The position numbers were made by a program, and so were the translations under genes. Shown one piece after another: positions 34,736 to 48,850 of a DNA stretch of 64,000 nt. Source of the DNA: Cavia porcellus (Eukaryota > Chordata > Mammalia > Rodentia > Caviidae); contig NW_026947503.1 in NCBI RefSeq assembly GCF_034190915.1, forward strand, positions 17,950,532 through 18,014,531, in the 5' to 3' direction. Position 1 is the stretch's first letter, and every line of letters starts with the position of its first letter. Below the pieces are notes generated by a model. It ran no database searches. It saw only the letters and a program-made list of their open reading frames with translations, and had not been told where the DNA came from.

Positions 34736-37700
34736 GAATTAAATGTTTCACTCTTAATCACTTAACAAGATACTCTCCCTCCATATCTGGGTCCTTTTTC
34801 AATTTGCAAAGAGAAATAGCTCTTTCAGGATACATTCTTAAATGGATTACTATTGAATTAATTTTAACCATAGCCCCACTGCATGCCCATTCCTGAACTA
34901 TGGTCTTTACTTGGATTCCTGCCTTTCTCACCATGTTCCTTCCAGTGTTCCCTTGGTTCAGCACCCTCCTACAAAAGAGATTTCTTGATGTTTAGAAATA
35001 ATTCAGAAAGACCTCTACAAAATAAACTAATTGCATCTAGATTAATTTTTAAGTGATCTTGTATCTTTTACATTCCCAATTTCACTCATTCTTAGAAATA
35101 ATTTATTTTGAATAAGTTACCAATCGCTGTCTGCATTTAATTGTTTCTTCAGTTGGAAAACAAAATACATATTTCTTTTGCTTAATTTTTTTTATAAATT
35201 ACATCACTCTGGTAAGCAAAGTTGCAAAAAATACACCCTTTATTAATATTCTCTGGGATGTTGTTTCCTGATTTTAATTGAAATGGGAGATAAAGGCTTG
35301 GATGTGCTGACATAAGGAAAACAGAGGATAAGCATTACAGGAACATTGGAGAGATGAATTGTGAAGTAGCAAACTTTGATACAAGAATACACAGTCAGTG
35401 ATGCTGTCTATAATTTTTGGTTCACTTGAGGCTTTGAGGTACTAAAGTTGGCAACTGAAGTCTGCGATTCCCCTGAAAAATCGAAGAATTTCTTTCTCTG
35501 TCTCTGTTGTGAGAGTTTCTTTGCAGTAATATAAATATGTAGTTCCAAGTTCATTTAATGTGTTATGTGTATTCTAATTCATTTTAGAGTTTCTGAAGAT
35601 GACATTCCAGTTCATAATAACTGAACAATTGAGCAGAATCACTGGAAAGTTTTGGAAATGTGAAATACTTCATATTGTTATAGATCTAGACATGGTATTA
35701 TGGAAGCATAACGTCTTATTTGTCTGGACAATTAAAGGATCATTAAATATTAGATTTGGGAATTTAGTGAACAGTTTCATTTTTAATTAAAATGTTTTCC
35801 ATGACAACGAAATATTTAAAATATAATTCAAAGATTTTAGATACAAAATTTTGTGCAGGTTATGATACTTTGCCATTGAAGTTTCATAGAAAAAAAATTA
35901 GATATATAACACAAATATTTTTGAAGTTAAAGTGACAAGTTTTTAATATTTAAAGTTTACTCAATTAAATAATTTTATAGTTACTCTTAATAGCATCTTA
36001 TTCTATTGAGGTCTTTGACATGAGGATAACAAATTTTTCTGTAAAAATCAGATAGCATCTATTAGATCCCAGCTATCTGACTTTCATGTTAATGGACAAG
36101 CAGCCATGGACAATATGTTGAGAAGTAGGCATAAGTGTGTTCTAATAAAACTTAATTTATGTACACTCAAATTTAAATACCGTGGGACTTTTGTATGTCA
36201 TGATGTATTATTCTTCCTCAGATTTTTTCAGCCAGTAACAACACATCTAAAAGTATTTTTCAGCAGTATACCTGTAAGAAAACAAGCATTAAGTGCTAAA
36301 ATTTGCTAATTTGATTTATTACTGAAACATAAATTCCAAAGTAAATGTAAACCTTGAATATAACATCATAATGGTTGATTGAGAATTTAAATCAATAAAA
36401 ATAAATGTTATAAAATAGGTACATAATTTTTCATGAATTATCATGAATATCATCTAACACAGTCATTCCATCCATGGAACTGAGAGATGTGCAAAATACA
36501 CACATTCAACTTTGCTATTTTTTTTCAAATTTATTTGTATAGAATAGAGTTACAGACGTTTTGTTCTCATAGAAGTATATATACCAACCTGGGAAGATAC
36601 AGCACATTTTATTCAACAGTTCTTTAGCTTGCTTTACATTTGTAAAGCTAACAAAGTATTGAATGAAATATATTTTGAGTGTTTTCTCTCCTTAATTTCA
36701 GTTTTTGTCTTGTTCTCCAATGCTGTGTCCTAGTGACTGTCATTCTAGCATTTCTTTCAGAACCAATTTCATCTTTACTAATCAGCTTATAGACTGTCTT
36801 ATACCACTTTAGTGTCCTGGAAAAGATTCCTTTGGGTTGTTCCCCAAAGCTAGATTTCCAAGGTAGCAGTTTGTTGTACAGGGTGAGAGATAATCAGGAA
36901 GGTAAGATTAGTCTTTTCCAACTCGTGAAATGAGAAGACATCTCCTCTTTATACTATAGTGTTTTACATTCCACACTACAATATACCTATTTATAGGTTT
37001 CTTCATCTGCCCTGTGCACTAGTTCTTGATATATACTTAGATATGCTTATTGTTGATAAGAACACACCACACACACACACCCTCTCTGAAACACTAGGTG
37101 CTTAAAACACAGCTCTTCTTCCACTCGCCCTGCCCATTACTAATAAGGTGAAGTAGATCTCCTCTAGACAGACACACAAAGAGTCAAGGCCTAGAGAGTA
37201 ATCATCACAAAAGTCACAGTCCCACATGGGAGGTCTCCACAAGTCCTTGATTAGCAATCAAATGTATTAGCCTTAGATGGTAATACCTTTTGACTAATAA
37301 TTACTTACATAAAGGTAGACACATGCTTCACCCTTCCAACCATGTTGTGGTAAGGAAAGTAGATAGAAATTTATGCAAAACACCGGTGATAACTGTAACA
37401 GATATAAACACATTTTTAAGCATCTAATGCTTTTGCCTTAGGATGGCTTAGTTCCCAGGAGCTTCCTGTCTTGGCCCAGTGGAGTCACACCCATTCCTTT
37501 ACTGTTATCTTCCTCCAGATACCTGAGCTATCTCAGAAATTGAGTGTTTCCGTTATCCTTGTGAAGGGTGCACTGGGTTGCTGATTAACTAGCATGCATA
37601 AAGTTTAAGAACTGAAAAAAATGTCCAAGATCTATCGTATTTTTCTCCTTTTTGGGGATGGTTGGTAATTAAAATTATTACCCCCAAACATGTATTTTAA

Positions 37701-37890
37701 ATATAGTTTTTAAGATTATGTTTGACATTTAGTTTGATTATCATTGCTTATAAATATTTCAGTTTCATGTTGTAAATTGAACATTATAGTAAGATGTATT
37801 TTTATCATCCCTGAGTGTGATAAGATTCCTTTTGAATCTATGAATTCCACTTTTCAATGTTTTAATTATTTTTATTTTAATTATTTTTCA
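34736..37890. other. AT-rich stretch, nothing recognised
   Basis: A short (AC)n run at about 37,065-37,081 is the only pattern seen. Short ORFs, such as minus strand 34,758-34,964, show no family resemblance. Confidence 0.4.
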
Positions 37891-37895
37891 TTTTT

Positions 37896-38032
37896 GAGAT
37901 TGGGTCTCATTATGCAACTTAAGTTGACCTTGACCTCACTTCCCAGTCTGGTCTCAAACTTGCAATGATCCTTCTGTCTCAGCCTCCAGAATGCTGAAAT
38001 TTACAGGTGTGTGGCATCATGCCAGATCCAAT
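37896..38032 (-). mobile_element. B1 SINE
   Basis: In the minus orientation: plus-strand 'gagattgggtctcattatgcaa', 'ccttgacctcacttcccagtctggtctcaaactt', 'cctgctc'-like and 'acaggtgtgtggcatcatgcc' are the complement of the 7SL-derived B1 body in reverse order. It is moderately diverged. Confidence 0.85.
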
Positions 38033-38408
38033 GTCTTAATTTAAATATATTTGGAAATTCCTTTTAGCTTATATATCTCACTATAGCAATATAGTGTTGC
38101 TTTAAAGAGGAGTATTGTCAGGTGGATAATGCTTCACATATTTTTTTCATTTATTTATGTTCAGGTATAAATATATTTCTACTAGTAAAGCTCAGGCATG
38201 TAGAAAATAGAAATAACTTTTCAACATGGGCATTAATTTCCTTAACATTATCTGATAGCATTGCCATAGCTATAAGTAGGATAGCTTCAAGACAATTTGA
38301 TAAAATTAAAGGTAAACAACAAACAGTGCTCATCATTTCACTCTTGGCAAGAATGTGAAAAATCCAAAGGTCAAGGAAAGAGTAGGGTGCAGTCATGGAA
38401 GAATCCAC
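38033..38408. other. AT-rich stretch, nothing recognised
   Basis: No coding or repeat signal supported. Confidence 0.4.
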
Positions 38409-38410
38409 CA

Positions 38411-38600
38411 TTCACTAGCATTTACACAGCACCTGTTACAGCCTTGAACACTACTTAGGACCTCTTGGCTACTTCCCTGACTCAGCATTCAGAGAAATAT
38501 GTTGAGGTGGACATTCTTCATCCCTGCAAGCAAGGGCATAGAGGTCCAGTGAGGCGTGTTATTTTCCAGATCTAAATGAATGGAACTAAAACTGAAATCT
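38411..38600 (+). mobile_element. MIR-like SINE relic
   Basis: 'catttacacagcacctgttacagcc' and, further on, 'catccctgcaagcaagggcatagaggtccagtgagg' follow the order of the mammalian-wide MIR core and 3' part. It is strongly diverged, so the call is tentative. Confidence 0.45.
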
Positions 38601-40885
38601 ACATGGAATAAATCTCAGCATGGATTTTTCTGTTACATTGTTCTTAATCTCAGGACTCCAATGCCAAGGGAAATCTATTCCAGCAAATCCAATAAAGTAC
38701 GTATCAGAGGCCCCAAACTTGGATGCTAAATGGATTGTTACAACATTAACATCTAGAGACTATAAGGCCTTTTGTCTAAATTTCCAAATTTACTTAGCCA
38801 GTACCTGTTATCATGGTAGCCAGTAACTCAACAGGAAGAATGCAACCACTGAGAAACCGGGGGCACAAATTTGGCCATACAGAAAATGAAGAAAACTATC
38901 AAGTATATCATGATTTCTTTTATTCCAGAACACAGTCACTCAGTTATTTAGGTGACCAAATAAAATAGAGCCCTTTGAACGGTTGTAGAGACGTCAATGT
39001 ATGATATCAGCAAGATTTAAGTTGTTACTGTGAACGATGTCTAAGAGATCAGAAGTCAGTGCATCCTGAAAGCAACAGAAGTAGTATCAGGGGGTTTTGC
39101 ATTTCACGAAAGAAAACTGGAATCTCATAGGCGCAGTTTTTCAGGGAAGACTGAAAGAGTACTGTGTCCTGCATGCAGGAACGGAGCCTGGTACCAAGAG
39201 GATCAGAAGCAGCACTGAGACCTTGCCTTTTTCCTATATGGCTGCCAAGATAAAAGCCTCAGAGAACTGAGATGTGTACAACAGCCAGATCATACGAGTG
39301 AACAATTAGAAATATTTAGCCTCATGTTGACCAGGGTCTTCTGGTTCATAAACAGATAAAAACAATTGGTGTTAAGGGAGGGAATAAGAAAAATATATAT
39401 ATTTATACACAAGATAGTTGAAATAGTTATACAGCTACTTTCTCCTAGTCCTTTGGAAAGAATGGTTTGTGCTAATATTGTTTGAACAAGTAATCATGCC
39501 TATGTCTTATACTCTGAATAACTATGAAGACAATATGTAATGTATTAATTTGCACCTCTGTTTTATTATTATTCTCTTTAAAATTAAAGAAAATGATGTT
39601 AAAGAAGGCTACCCCCAATGTGCCCAACCTGTGCTGTGCCAAGTTTGTGGCTTTGTCGTCTTACACTGCATGAGGGGCTGCACTGCTCATGTAGTAGCAA
39701 GAAAAGGTTCTTCTCAGATGGCAATCGCAACCACGTTCCAGAAGCTGAACAGCCATTCAATTTGAGATATTTGACCAAAACAGAGATTAGAGAAAACATG
39801 GCAAAGCAAAACAAAACAATAAAACTCTCCTTAATTCCCAATGAGGAACTGTTTCTTCTGAAAATTGAAGGAAAGTGGGAAGTCATTAGGGACTGAACAA
39901 AAACAGATTCCCTGTAGAGTTGATAATATTGTGAAGAAAACAGTTTTCTTCTCTTGCAAACTACGATATATAAAAAAACACTTGGCTTTTTCTAGAATCA
40001 TTTTATAAAGCACCTGGATACTATTGTATTTTTTACTCTATAAATATTTGCTTGCTGTGCATAAATAGGCATAACAACTTGTCTAGCAGAACACTTATGT
40101 CTTTATGTATTCAAATCTGGATAATTACACAGACCAGATCTACTTACTTAAGGATAAGATCATTGTACCCTTTCACCTGTGTCATGATTCACTTTTTGTC
40201 CATTTCAATATTCATTAATACCTACATTAAAGGACAGGAAGGCAAAGATAGATAAAAGGAAAATTTTTACTTTGAGATGCTATTAATCTTTCAGTTTATT
40301 AATCTTTCATTAATGATACCTCTGATCAAAACCATGTCAAACTTTCTCCTCTTCTAGGAAGCAGATTTTTTTTTTGTCTATTTGTCAGGTATATTTCTAT
40401 TCTATAATAACTTTTAGTTTGTCATTTGTCACAAAAATAAAGTTATAGAGTCATATCTAGTATTTATTACTTAATAGGGATAGCTCACTGATTTTCTGTG
40501 ATCTCCGCTTATATTTTGCCATTATACTATTTGTAGAAATATGTAGCTATTTTTGAATCTTTATTTTATGATGGTGCTTCCGTAACTCTGTGAGTAAATT
40601 AAAAATCTTTGTGTTGCAAAAAATAGGAAAAAAGAGTAATGCTTCTCTAAGTCTCCAAGCTCAAGGTGACGGTACAATATCACAATTCAGTGGAAAGAAG
40701 AATAAAGGGAGAAATGATAAGCTTAATCTTTTCTTGGTCATATATATATGTGACTTTTTACAGATATGTAATCTGAAGTTATTTTTTTCAAGCATAAATC
40801 AACCAATTAGTAGTAGGCATTCTGAATAAGTCATGTTACTTTTCCTACCTTGAATTCATTCTGTATTACTTCTGTCTTATTTAAG

Positions 40886-40888
<3 letters not shown>
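38601..40888. other. Unclassified stretch, nothing recognised
   Basis: Several overlapping short ORFs at 39,550-39,900 have no shared motif with any family I know. A less AT-rich block at 39,050-39,290 could be an old repeat. Confidence 0.35.

Positions 40889-40935
<47 letters not shown>
40889..40935 (+). repeat. (CT)n microsatellite
   Basis: A pure CT dinucleotide run of 47 bases. Confidence 0.97.
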
Positions 40936-40939
<4 letters not shown>

Positions 40940-41029
40940 ACAAATCAGTGGGCAGGTGACAAACTTCAGATTAGTTTTTAGTTTCGCCTTGAACATTAAA
41001 TAATAATGTAAATACACTGTAAAAGTCCT

Positions 41030-41340
41030 CAGGGCTGTCCTGTCCATTCTTTCATTTGAAAAGCGCTCCTAGAATTTCCTTTTTTTCAGGAAATGGATGA
41101 CCACCATTGCATCTGGGCTGAGCTGTACTTCTAAGTTTTTTTTGAGCTGTTGAAGCAGAATTACTGCTTATGTGCCAGACTGTCCATTGCCCTCTTACGC
41201 CTCTTTAATTTGCTAAAATGTTAGCAATTAACAGAGATTTGCTCAGTGAGGAGTTGAGCCAGCCCGTCAGTCTTCGTATAAAGAGAAGCTCAAATGTTGG
41301 AAACTTTATTTTTCAACTTTTTCACCTTTTTTTTTGCCAA
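41030..41340. other. Candidate conserved non-coding segment
   Basis: Balanced-composition, non-repetitive sequence within AT-rich DNA, with clustered homeodomain-like words ('ctttaatttg', 'agcaattaac', 'atttgctaaaat') and no ORF. It has the look of a developmental enhancer, but conservation cannot be tested from one sequence. Confidence 0.25.
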
Positions 41341-44300
41341 AGTTTTCCACTGGGATTTCTAATGAGCATTTTACAATCTTTGTGAAATTAAGTAAGTAAT
41401 CAGATAATGAGATAACAAATGGGAATTACATATGAACCAGACAGGATTAATTATTCTGAAGATTTTTAACAGTTAGTACCAATTTTCCTCAAGTATGTAA
41501 AAGAACAAACAGAATACTTTAATCTCCCTGAAAGGAATACATTACAACATGCTATTTATTCTCAAATAATTAAAAAAAAAATTTTGTTAATCCCTTTAGG
41601 CAGGGGATTCCTAATTGGAAATATATTTTTTCTTAGCTAATAACTAAACAACCACCTATTAATTTTTCATCTATTTTGTTTTAATGAACCTCAGTTATTT
41701 GCAACACATTACATTACTAGGAAACTTTCTTTGCATCATTTTACTACTTATCATTTGTAAGTGTAAATGGACACATACTTCACAAGGTTGCTCCAGAGGC
41801 TGTCATGAAGGAAGACAGTATTCTGCTATGAGAAGGAACTGGAGAAGGAATCATCTTACTTCACAAATGTTTGCCTCAAATGTCCCCTAGACAGAACAAG
41901 TGTCCCAGCATCCAAAGGTTTTCTTATCATTGCATAAACAGGATGATAAAGACTTATTATATAAAATATCATTATACAAAGAATTTATACTGTTCAGTGG
42001 ACTGAACTTTTAGTATTTATAAGGAGGAGTCACTGAATAGAGTTAATTTTTGATTTTGAAAAGATCTTTGAAATCCCTCTTTTAGTTTGTGATTTTACTG
42101 AAGTAGATTAACTCACTAAAATACTTTTTTGGTGAAAAGTAGCGTGGTTCAATCTGACCGAAATATTAAAGAAATCACATTAATAGTATGGACAATGTTC
42201 ATAAATAACAAGAGGAAACAGGTTTGTGAAGATCAAAGTAACTTTTGTGAGGCCATATAACTACTAGACAGTCGAGTGCAAAAGCAGAACCACTAGTTTT
42301 GTTCCTGAATGTTTCTCCATTAAACTGAGGCCTACAGTTAAACATTTTCTTCTGTTTTTAACATATAACCTTAGTATAGTTGACAGGATAAAGAGATTCT
42401 AGAGCACTCTTGTACAACAAAGTGATTACAGTTGATGAGGATACACTGCATTCTTAGAAAATACTAAGCTTACATACTCATTCCATAAAATGGTAACAAG
42501 GTAAAATAATCTGTTTCTTAATGAGACACATTCAATCATATATATGCACATATATAATCCTGTTGTGCACAGTTAATATATACAATTACATATGTAATTA
42601 AAAACTATGTAAATTTGAAAATAAAACAGAAAGTCATTCTTTTGCCCTTTTGGTAAGAAGACTGAAATGTCTCATACATGAAAATCTCAAATGAATACAG
42701 TTAACCTTTTAAAAAAATGGATCATATCACAGTTGTTCACCCTGAATAATCATCACATTTAATTTAAACAAATTTTAGAAAACAAAATTAGTATATTATT
42801 TTCTGGATAAAAGTAGACCACAAAACCTAATAAAGAATAGACACCAATCACACAGATCAGTGCGGGACTTTTCAAGTGGGTGCTTGGTTTGTCAGCACTT
42901 GTAACTTCAGAAGTTATAGTTTGAAATCGGTTTCAGTGTTATATGCACTTACGTTTTCTAATTTAATAATCATGATTTTTACATTTTTGCATCTTTGAAA
43001 ACATTTAATAACAGAAGAATGTTAAAAACAAGAGTATAACTGTCTTTGCTTCTCAATATTTACTTTTGGTATTCAAAATGGTGTCTTTTTTAGAGACGCA
43101 GTGTTGAGATCAATGTCAGAATAACAATTCCATTGCAAAAGTCAAGACGTAGCTGGAGTTTAATCAGTTTATTAGTTCTTTAAGGGGTGGCAAACTAGGT
43201 GTAATGATTACATTCTCCCAATATCTTATTATTAGGATCTCTATTATTTACTTTCCTCTGAGCATGAGATCGATAGCTATAGTTGATTTTTCCCATAAGA
43301 AGAGCTCATGGTGTAATGGGAGATTTGGCTCAACAAGACCACATTGGTCATGTGCCATACCCTATGATCAAATTCCTTACACAGTGATGCCCTAATTCTT
43401 CAGTCTGCCACCCAAAGTTTTCTTGTGATAATCTCATGCTACTTGCTGAATAGCATTTTTCAGAATTCCCAAACTAGGAGTTAAATAATCCTCACTTATT
43501 CTTCACCTGTCTGCATAGAGATATTTTGTATTGCAATCACACAAGTATGCATTCACGCACATACACACATACCTCTTCCTTAAAGAGAATGACTGAAGTA
43601 ATTGTGTCATTTATTGACAGTCTCGTTATTTTTCTTTATTCTTTTCTCATTGTGGCATGTGTTTATTTTGTTGTTATTGTAAGCTCCTCTATATAAAAAT
43701 ATTGGATCAGATTAGTAGATGCACAACTTACAGTTCAAAGCCAACATTTCTAGGACACGTAAGGCAATGAGAACAGCAATGAACAAAATCAAAGGTCATT
43801 ACTAAGAGTTTCCGTAACCTCAGTCCGTGATCTTTATGGAAACCTGTACAAGTAGAATTTCTTAGTATGTATTTCCTGTCTTTCCAAGTACATACTTATA
43901 ATCCCAAGCAGTAGGACTTTTCAGTGTTTGTAAAGATCATACCGGAAATAAATGGTCTTACATACTATCGACATATAAAATTGATTCCCAAATAAAATGA
44001 TAGATCTCCTTCAATTAGTGTGTTGTCAACAGATACTTATAGATCTCCAATTTATTGATGAAAAAATGACAATTTTAAACACCTCCTAAGTGCTATTCAG
44101 ATCTAGAGGCATCACACCAGATTTATGTAGACTTTTGCCTAAGAGAAAATAATTCTTAGCTCCAATGAATGAATTGTATGTATTCATAAAATTCATGACA
44201 CTCCATGACATTTTACTGTTTCTTGAGGATTGATTAATGTTATTATCACAGCATACATGTTTGTTTAACTCTTAGAAATAGTTTAGTTTAAGAAAATGGG

Positions 44301-45053
44301 TTCTTCCTTTTTCTATCTATAGAATTTTCTAAAAATAACTTTTCCTAGAATTTTTATTGCTTCAAATATACTTTATGAATATTTTCCATATGCTATTTTA
44401 TAATGAATAAAACATGGTTTTATTCTAACATGGTGACTGATATATGTGACAGAATAACCTGTGCTATTGTTTATTTAAAAGATTGAGTGTTAGAATGAAA
44501 AATTTCAATATGTTTTATATCATATTTAAAGACTCAAAAGCTCTTTCACGCTTTCATATGAATTTTTTCGGTCATTCTGTGAGTCAGATGGAGAAAGGGT
44601 AGAAATGATAAAAGTGAAGTTTACTTAATGTTACGTCAAGATTTGAGATTTGAGGTTGAGTTTGAAACTCACATACCCACTGTCCTACCAAAACGACCTT
44701 ATCCACATATCACACTGTTAAATGCTGTGCTACTTAACGGCTCCAAATCATTCACTTTTTTTCTTTGTAACCAGCAGCGAGATAAAATGAAGGCAGTGGA
44801 ATAATACGCACTGAATGGCAGAATCTTGTCAGACAGATTCATAATGCCTCTGAGGTTAAGTGTCAAACAACTCATTCATTAAACTAGTATCTGTCAAAAC
44901 GTCAAGTCTTTAAAGATGAAAACATAAGTTAACACATCATCTAAAAATACTATCTTGGTGGAAAATGTTGCTGATAATTTAGTAATGATATTATTTCTGA
45001 TGAATTTTCCATAGAAATTTTCTTGATTTTAATGCTTATCTTTTCAAGGTAAG
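41341..45053. other. AT-rich stretch, nothing recognised
   Basis: No gene, SINE or L1 signal I can support. Short ORFs such as 41,684-41,890 and 43,204-43,395 carry no motif. Confidence 0.4.
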
Positions 45054-45109
45054 AAAATATTAGCAGATGTAAGAAAGAGCCAAAATATTAGCAGATGTAA
45101 GAAAGAGCC
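45054..45109 (+). repeat. Perfect 28-bp tandem duplication
   Basis: The unit starting 'aaaatattagcagatgtaag' occurs at 45,054-45,081 and again, identical, at 45,082-45,109, followed by a further AAAA. Identity of the two copies points to a recent replication-slippage event. Confidence 0.97.
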
Positions 45110-45654
45110 AAAATGAGTATAGAAAATAATTGAATTGTATGTTGCCCATAAAAATTTCTGCCCCTGTAAATGTATGTGGATTTGCTTGTTACTAACAGGC
45201 AAGTGACAACAGAAATGTAACTGGCAGAAAACAAAATCAAATACAGAGTGAAGAGATGACTTTGCATGCAGTGAAGAAAACACAGATAGCAAGAATAATT
45301 ACTCAGTGACTTGAAATCCCTTAAATGCTAAGATATTTCTTCTTCAAACATTTGCTTTTTTCAGGATTTTTGGACCTGTGTTTTACTGAATCTTATGTGA
45401 TCTTTGGTAAAGTCCACCTTTGACTTCAGATTCCAGATACTTAGTTTGCTCTCCACTGTCAAAGTTGAGGAACATTACATCCCTTATTAAAGGAAAGTGA
45501 GGAATTGTTTATATGTTCTTTTGCTCAGCTGTAAATTAAACAACAAAACTCCTGCTTCACTGACATAAATGTTCAAGTTTGTGTTTTGCTAATCTCTGAG
45601 ACATTATCAATATGTTATAAAGCATTGTTTTCACACATTTATTTAAGAATACTT
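45110..45654. other. AT-rich stretch, nothing recognised
   Basis: No coding or repeat signal supported. Confidence 0.4.
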
Positions 45655-46190
45655 GTAGCATAGAATTACCACGTAAGATAGCAATTCTACCTCTGCGTGT
45701 ATAAATAACAGAAGTGAGAACAGGGAGTAACAGGTATTTGCACTCTCATGTTCCTGGTCACATTGCGTAAACATTCCAGAAGGAGGAAGCCTTGCATATG
45801 CCTACCGTCATTGAATGGCTAAATAGTAAGTGGCAAACACTTGATATGATATCGTTTAGAGTTGAAAATGCATGAAATTATTACACTGACTACATGACAG
45901 AACTTTATGATAGGTTACATAAGACAATCACAAAAGAGTGAATACTGCACGATTCCCCATGTGTGACCTACTTTGAACTTCTAAAGACAGAAAGTATAAC
46001 TGTGATTGTCAAAAGCTAGGGTAAGGCGGAGAGGAGATTTGTAGTTTAGTGAGAAGATGAGAAAGTTGTAAAGGTGGGTATTTTTAATGGTTGTAGAGAA
46101 ATGCAAGTGTGCATAATAACAACAAGCTTTATTTTAAAATGATTAAACTATTAAGTTTCATGTTAAGGATATTACTCTACAACAAAATGT
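45655..46190 (+). mobile_element. Old L1M-like fragment (ORF2 end and 3' UTR)
   Basis: 'gtatttgcactctcatgttcctgg', 'ccagaaggaggaagccttgca', 'cattgaatggctaaata', later 'aaagacagaaagtataactgtgattgtcaaaagctagggtaagg' and 'taaactattaagtttcatgttaag' follow the 3' end of ancient mammalian L1M elements in order. No frame survives. Confidence 0.65.
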
Positions 46191-46497
46191 ACACTTTGTA
46201 TATTTCTACTTAGATTCTGTTTTCATCTGCTATATTATTTTTCATCTTTTATCCATACTATCTTTGTTGCACTACTTAAAAAATCGTTCATAATGCTAAT
46301 ATCAAATTCACCACTCACAAATAAGAATTGAAATTATGTACTGTTCTTGTGGCTTGGTAAATTTAGTTCTATAAACAAATGTATCAAAATTTTTTCAGTA
46401 GCTTAATTAGGTGTTTAGAGGTACCAAAAAATGTATGTGTGACACATTATGTATAAATGTATAACTTTAGAATAATATAAGAATTTTCCAGAGATTT

Positions 46498-46600
46498 TTT
46501 TAACCAGGGATTAAACTTATGACTTTGTACTAGCCAGGGTAGCTAGTAAATACCCCTGAGATATAGTTTATATCCCTGAGATAGATCCCCATCCCTTTCT
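46498..46600 (-). mobile_element. ID-like SINE, degenerate
   Basis: Plus-strand 'aaccagggattaaacttatgactttgtactagcc' and 'gatagatccccatccc' are the reverse complement of an ID-like SINE. A local duplication ('ccctgagata' at 46,552 and 46,574) interrupts it. Confidence 0.55.
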
Positions 46601-48030
46601 CTGAGTTTTGTGGACAATGACCCAACAATGATCAGGAAAGTGTAGGAGCCTTTATTTTCTGTCAGCTAGTAGAGCTGTATAGGAACAAAGCTTACTAGAG
46701 CAGAAATGGCCATTTCCTCAAACTGCTAGGAACACTATACTATTAACTTTTGCATTCTAAAATGTTTGAGGTGTCAGGCAGCTGTAGACAGTAATGCATC
46801 AAATTCAAATCAGGTGACTTCCTGTCATTCAAGAGTCTGAGTGCTCCTCTCTGATAAGTTTACTCTCATGTTTGTCCAGTAGAAAGGGAAGACAATAAGA
46901 GAAAAAGGAGATTCCTACCTTGGAACACACAACAAGATTGTTCCCCCAGCAGTGAACCTTATTACACATTTACATAGAGTGAAGGAGGCTAGACCAGCTA
47001 TGATGTATCTTCTCTTTCTGATTCGGGGTACATAATCTTCTCTTTTATCCACAAATTTTTCTCTGATCCAGCATATGACATTAGGTATTGCCTCAACAAT
47101 CTGGTACAGTTATAAATCTTGTCATTGGTGCACTTTTTGAACTTACATTTTTAAAATTGTGATTGTGAAAGGTGCTACCTGATAAAAATAGTCTAATAGC
47201 AGGTATACTTGCTGTTTAAAAATACAAATTTGATAAGTTTTTAATAAATCATCGATACAGTTACTTTTATGTTTTACCCTTTATTTCATGGCTAATTTTA
47301 AAATTTCAGTTTCTAGTACTTGATCTTTGATTCCATCAGCACAGCTCCAAAGAATTGTTTTACATAAGAGAAAACAGCTAGTCGGTGGAGGGTTCAGAGT
47401 TAGGGGAGAGGCATAATGATGTGACATCCGTGGAAAGATGAAAGCATAGTCATTGTTAAATCTGCATACACATGTTTTATTACTTCTCAGTTCTCCTCTG
47501 TCTGAGGTAATTCACACTGGAATTTCCCCCTTAATGCCTACCTTTCCCTTTTCTGCAACCCTGTTCCTCTCTCAGCTAACCTTTCAGAGCACAGAACTCT
47601 CTACAAAGTAAACAAAAACCATCTCAGAGATTTCTAAGATTTTATTTGAAGATCAATTAATCTTCTCTATTTTAATGCTTTTTAACTGAAATAACAGCTA
47701 CATTTTCCTTCATGAAAAAATGTCCTACTGAAAAGTTTGGAAATTAAGCAACGTTTATATGAAATTAATACTGTTCTGCTTCATGTATCATAAAAATAGT
47801 GCAAATAATGGTGTGCTATATATATATGGTATTCTATTTTACTTCACTCTATACTACATAATATCATACCATACTGTATCTGTGTAATATTGCTATATTT
47901 CATCACATAATGCTCTTTTTCAATGTGATGTGGCATATTATTGCTTAGTATATCATTTTTGCTACATTACCTTATTGTGTTATATGTTTCAAAGTATTCT
48001 ATCGTCTATCATTACCTATTTAATCATTTT
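46601..48030. other. AT-rich stretch, nothing recognised
   Basis: No coding or repeat signal supported. Confidence 0.4.
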
Positions 48031-48031
48031 G

Positions 48032-48112
48032 ACTTGATTGCAGATTAAACCCAGCGCCCTACACATGCTACATAAGTGCTCTGTCACTCAGCTACACTCC
48101 CAGATATGGAAT
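48032..48112 (-). mobile_element. ID-like SINE
   Basis: Plus-strand 'gcagattaaacccagcgccctacacatgctacataagtgctctgtcactcagctacactcccaga' is the reverse complement of a tRNA-derived SINE head, with B-box ('ggtttaatc' in sense) and A-box ('tagctgagtgac' in sense). No clear tail. Confidence 0.7.
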
Positions 48113-48714
48113 TTGATTTTCTTTTTATTCTTGGCTCACAATTTAATTTCAAAATAAATAAACTTCAAAATTTCAAAACTTTGTCTATATAGCAGAAGTA
48201 CTGTATTATAAACACAGCGTTACCTCCGTTCACACTGAATCCATTACATAATTCTATGCAAAATGGCCTCATTCATATTCATACCAAAAAAGTAGCCACA
48301 GTCATGTTCGTGACCAGGTTCAGAATTCACAAACAGAAACAGAATTTTGCCACACACTTCTGTTTGTTAACTAAATTGTTAGCAAATGCAAGGATTTGTC
48401 AACTGAGACAGCATGGTGGATGTTTAAGTTTGTAGATGATACAGATAAGTAAAATGGATATACAATAATTTAGATTATCACATTTTCTGTTACCTAAAAT
48501 AAACATAGGCTTTAAAATTGCATTTTAAATAAGAATTTGAAATTGTGAACACTGCATTATTCATTTCTTAACAGAGTTATTTGGGATGAACACTAATCCC
48601 CTGAAATATTAAAAGTTGTTTCAACTTTAGGGCAAATCCATATAAGAGTTCTATGAATAATAAGAATAACTAAACATATCTCTTTTTTCTATGCATTAGG
48701 TCCAGAATCATGCA
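48113..48714. other. AT-rich stretch, nothing recognised
   Basis: No coding or repeat signal supported. Confidence 0.4.
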
Positions 48715-48850
48715 TGCATTAACTCTTCTCAATGTTCCAGTGAGATCATTAATGCTATTATACTTATTTTTCAGGGAAACCTGTAGCATATGCATTATGT
48801 GAGTGTAGGGAAGGCACTAATGGAGCTACAGTCTAATCTCTACAGTGTTA
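48715..48850 (+). mobile_element. MIR-like SINE relic
   Basis: 'gcattaactcttctcaatgttccagtgagatcat', 'tattatacttatttttcagggaaacc' and the following 'gtgagtgtagggaaggcac' match the order of the MIR core and 3' end. It is diverged but the order is convincing. Confidence 0.6.

Noticed and set aside
39550..39900. Cluster of overlapping ORFs on both strands
   Set aside because: Overlap in several frames without any motif, start context or exon-like splice sites I can support.
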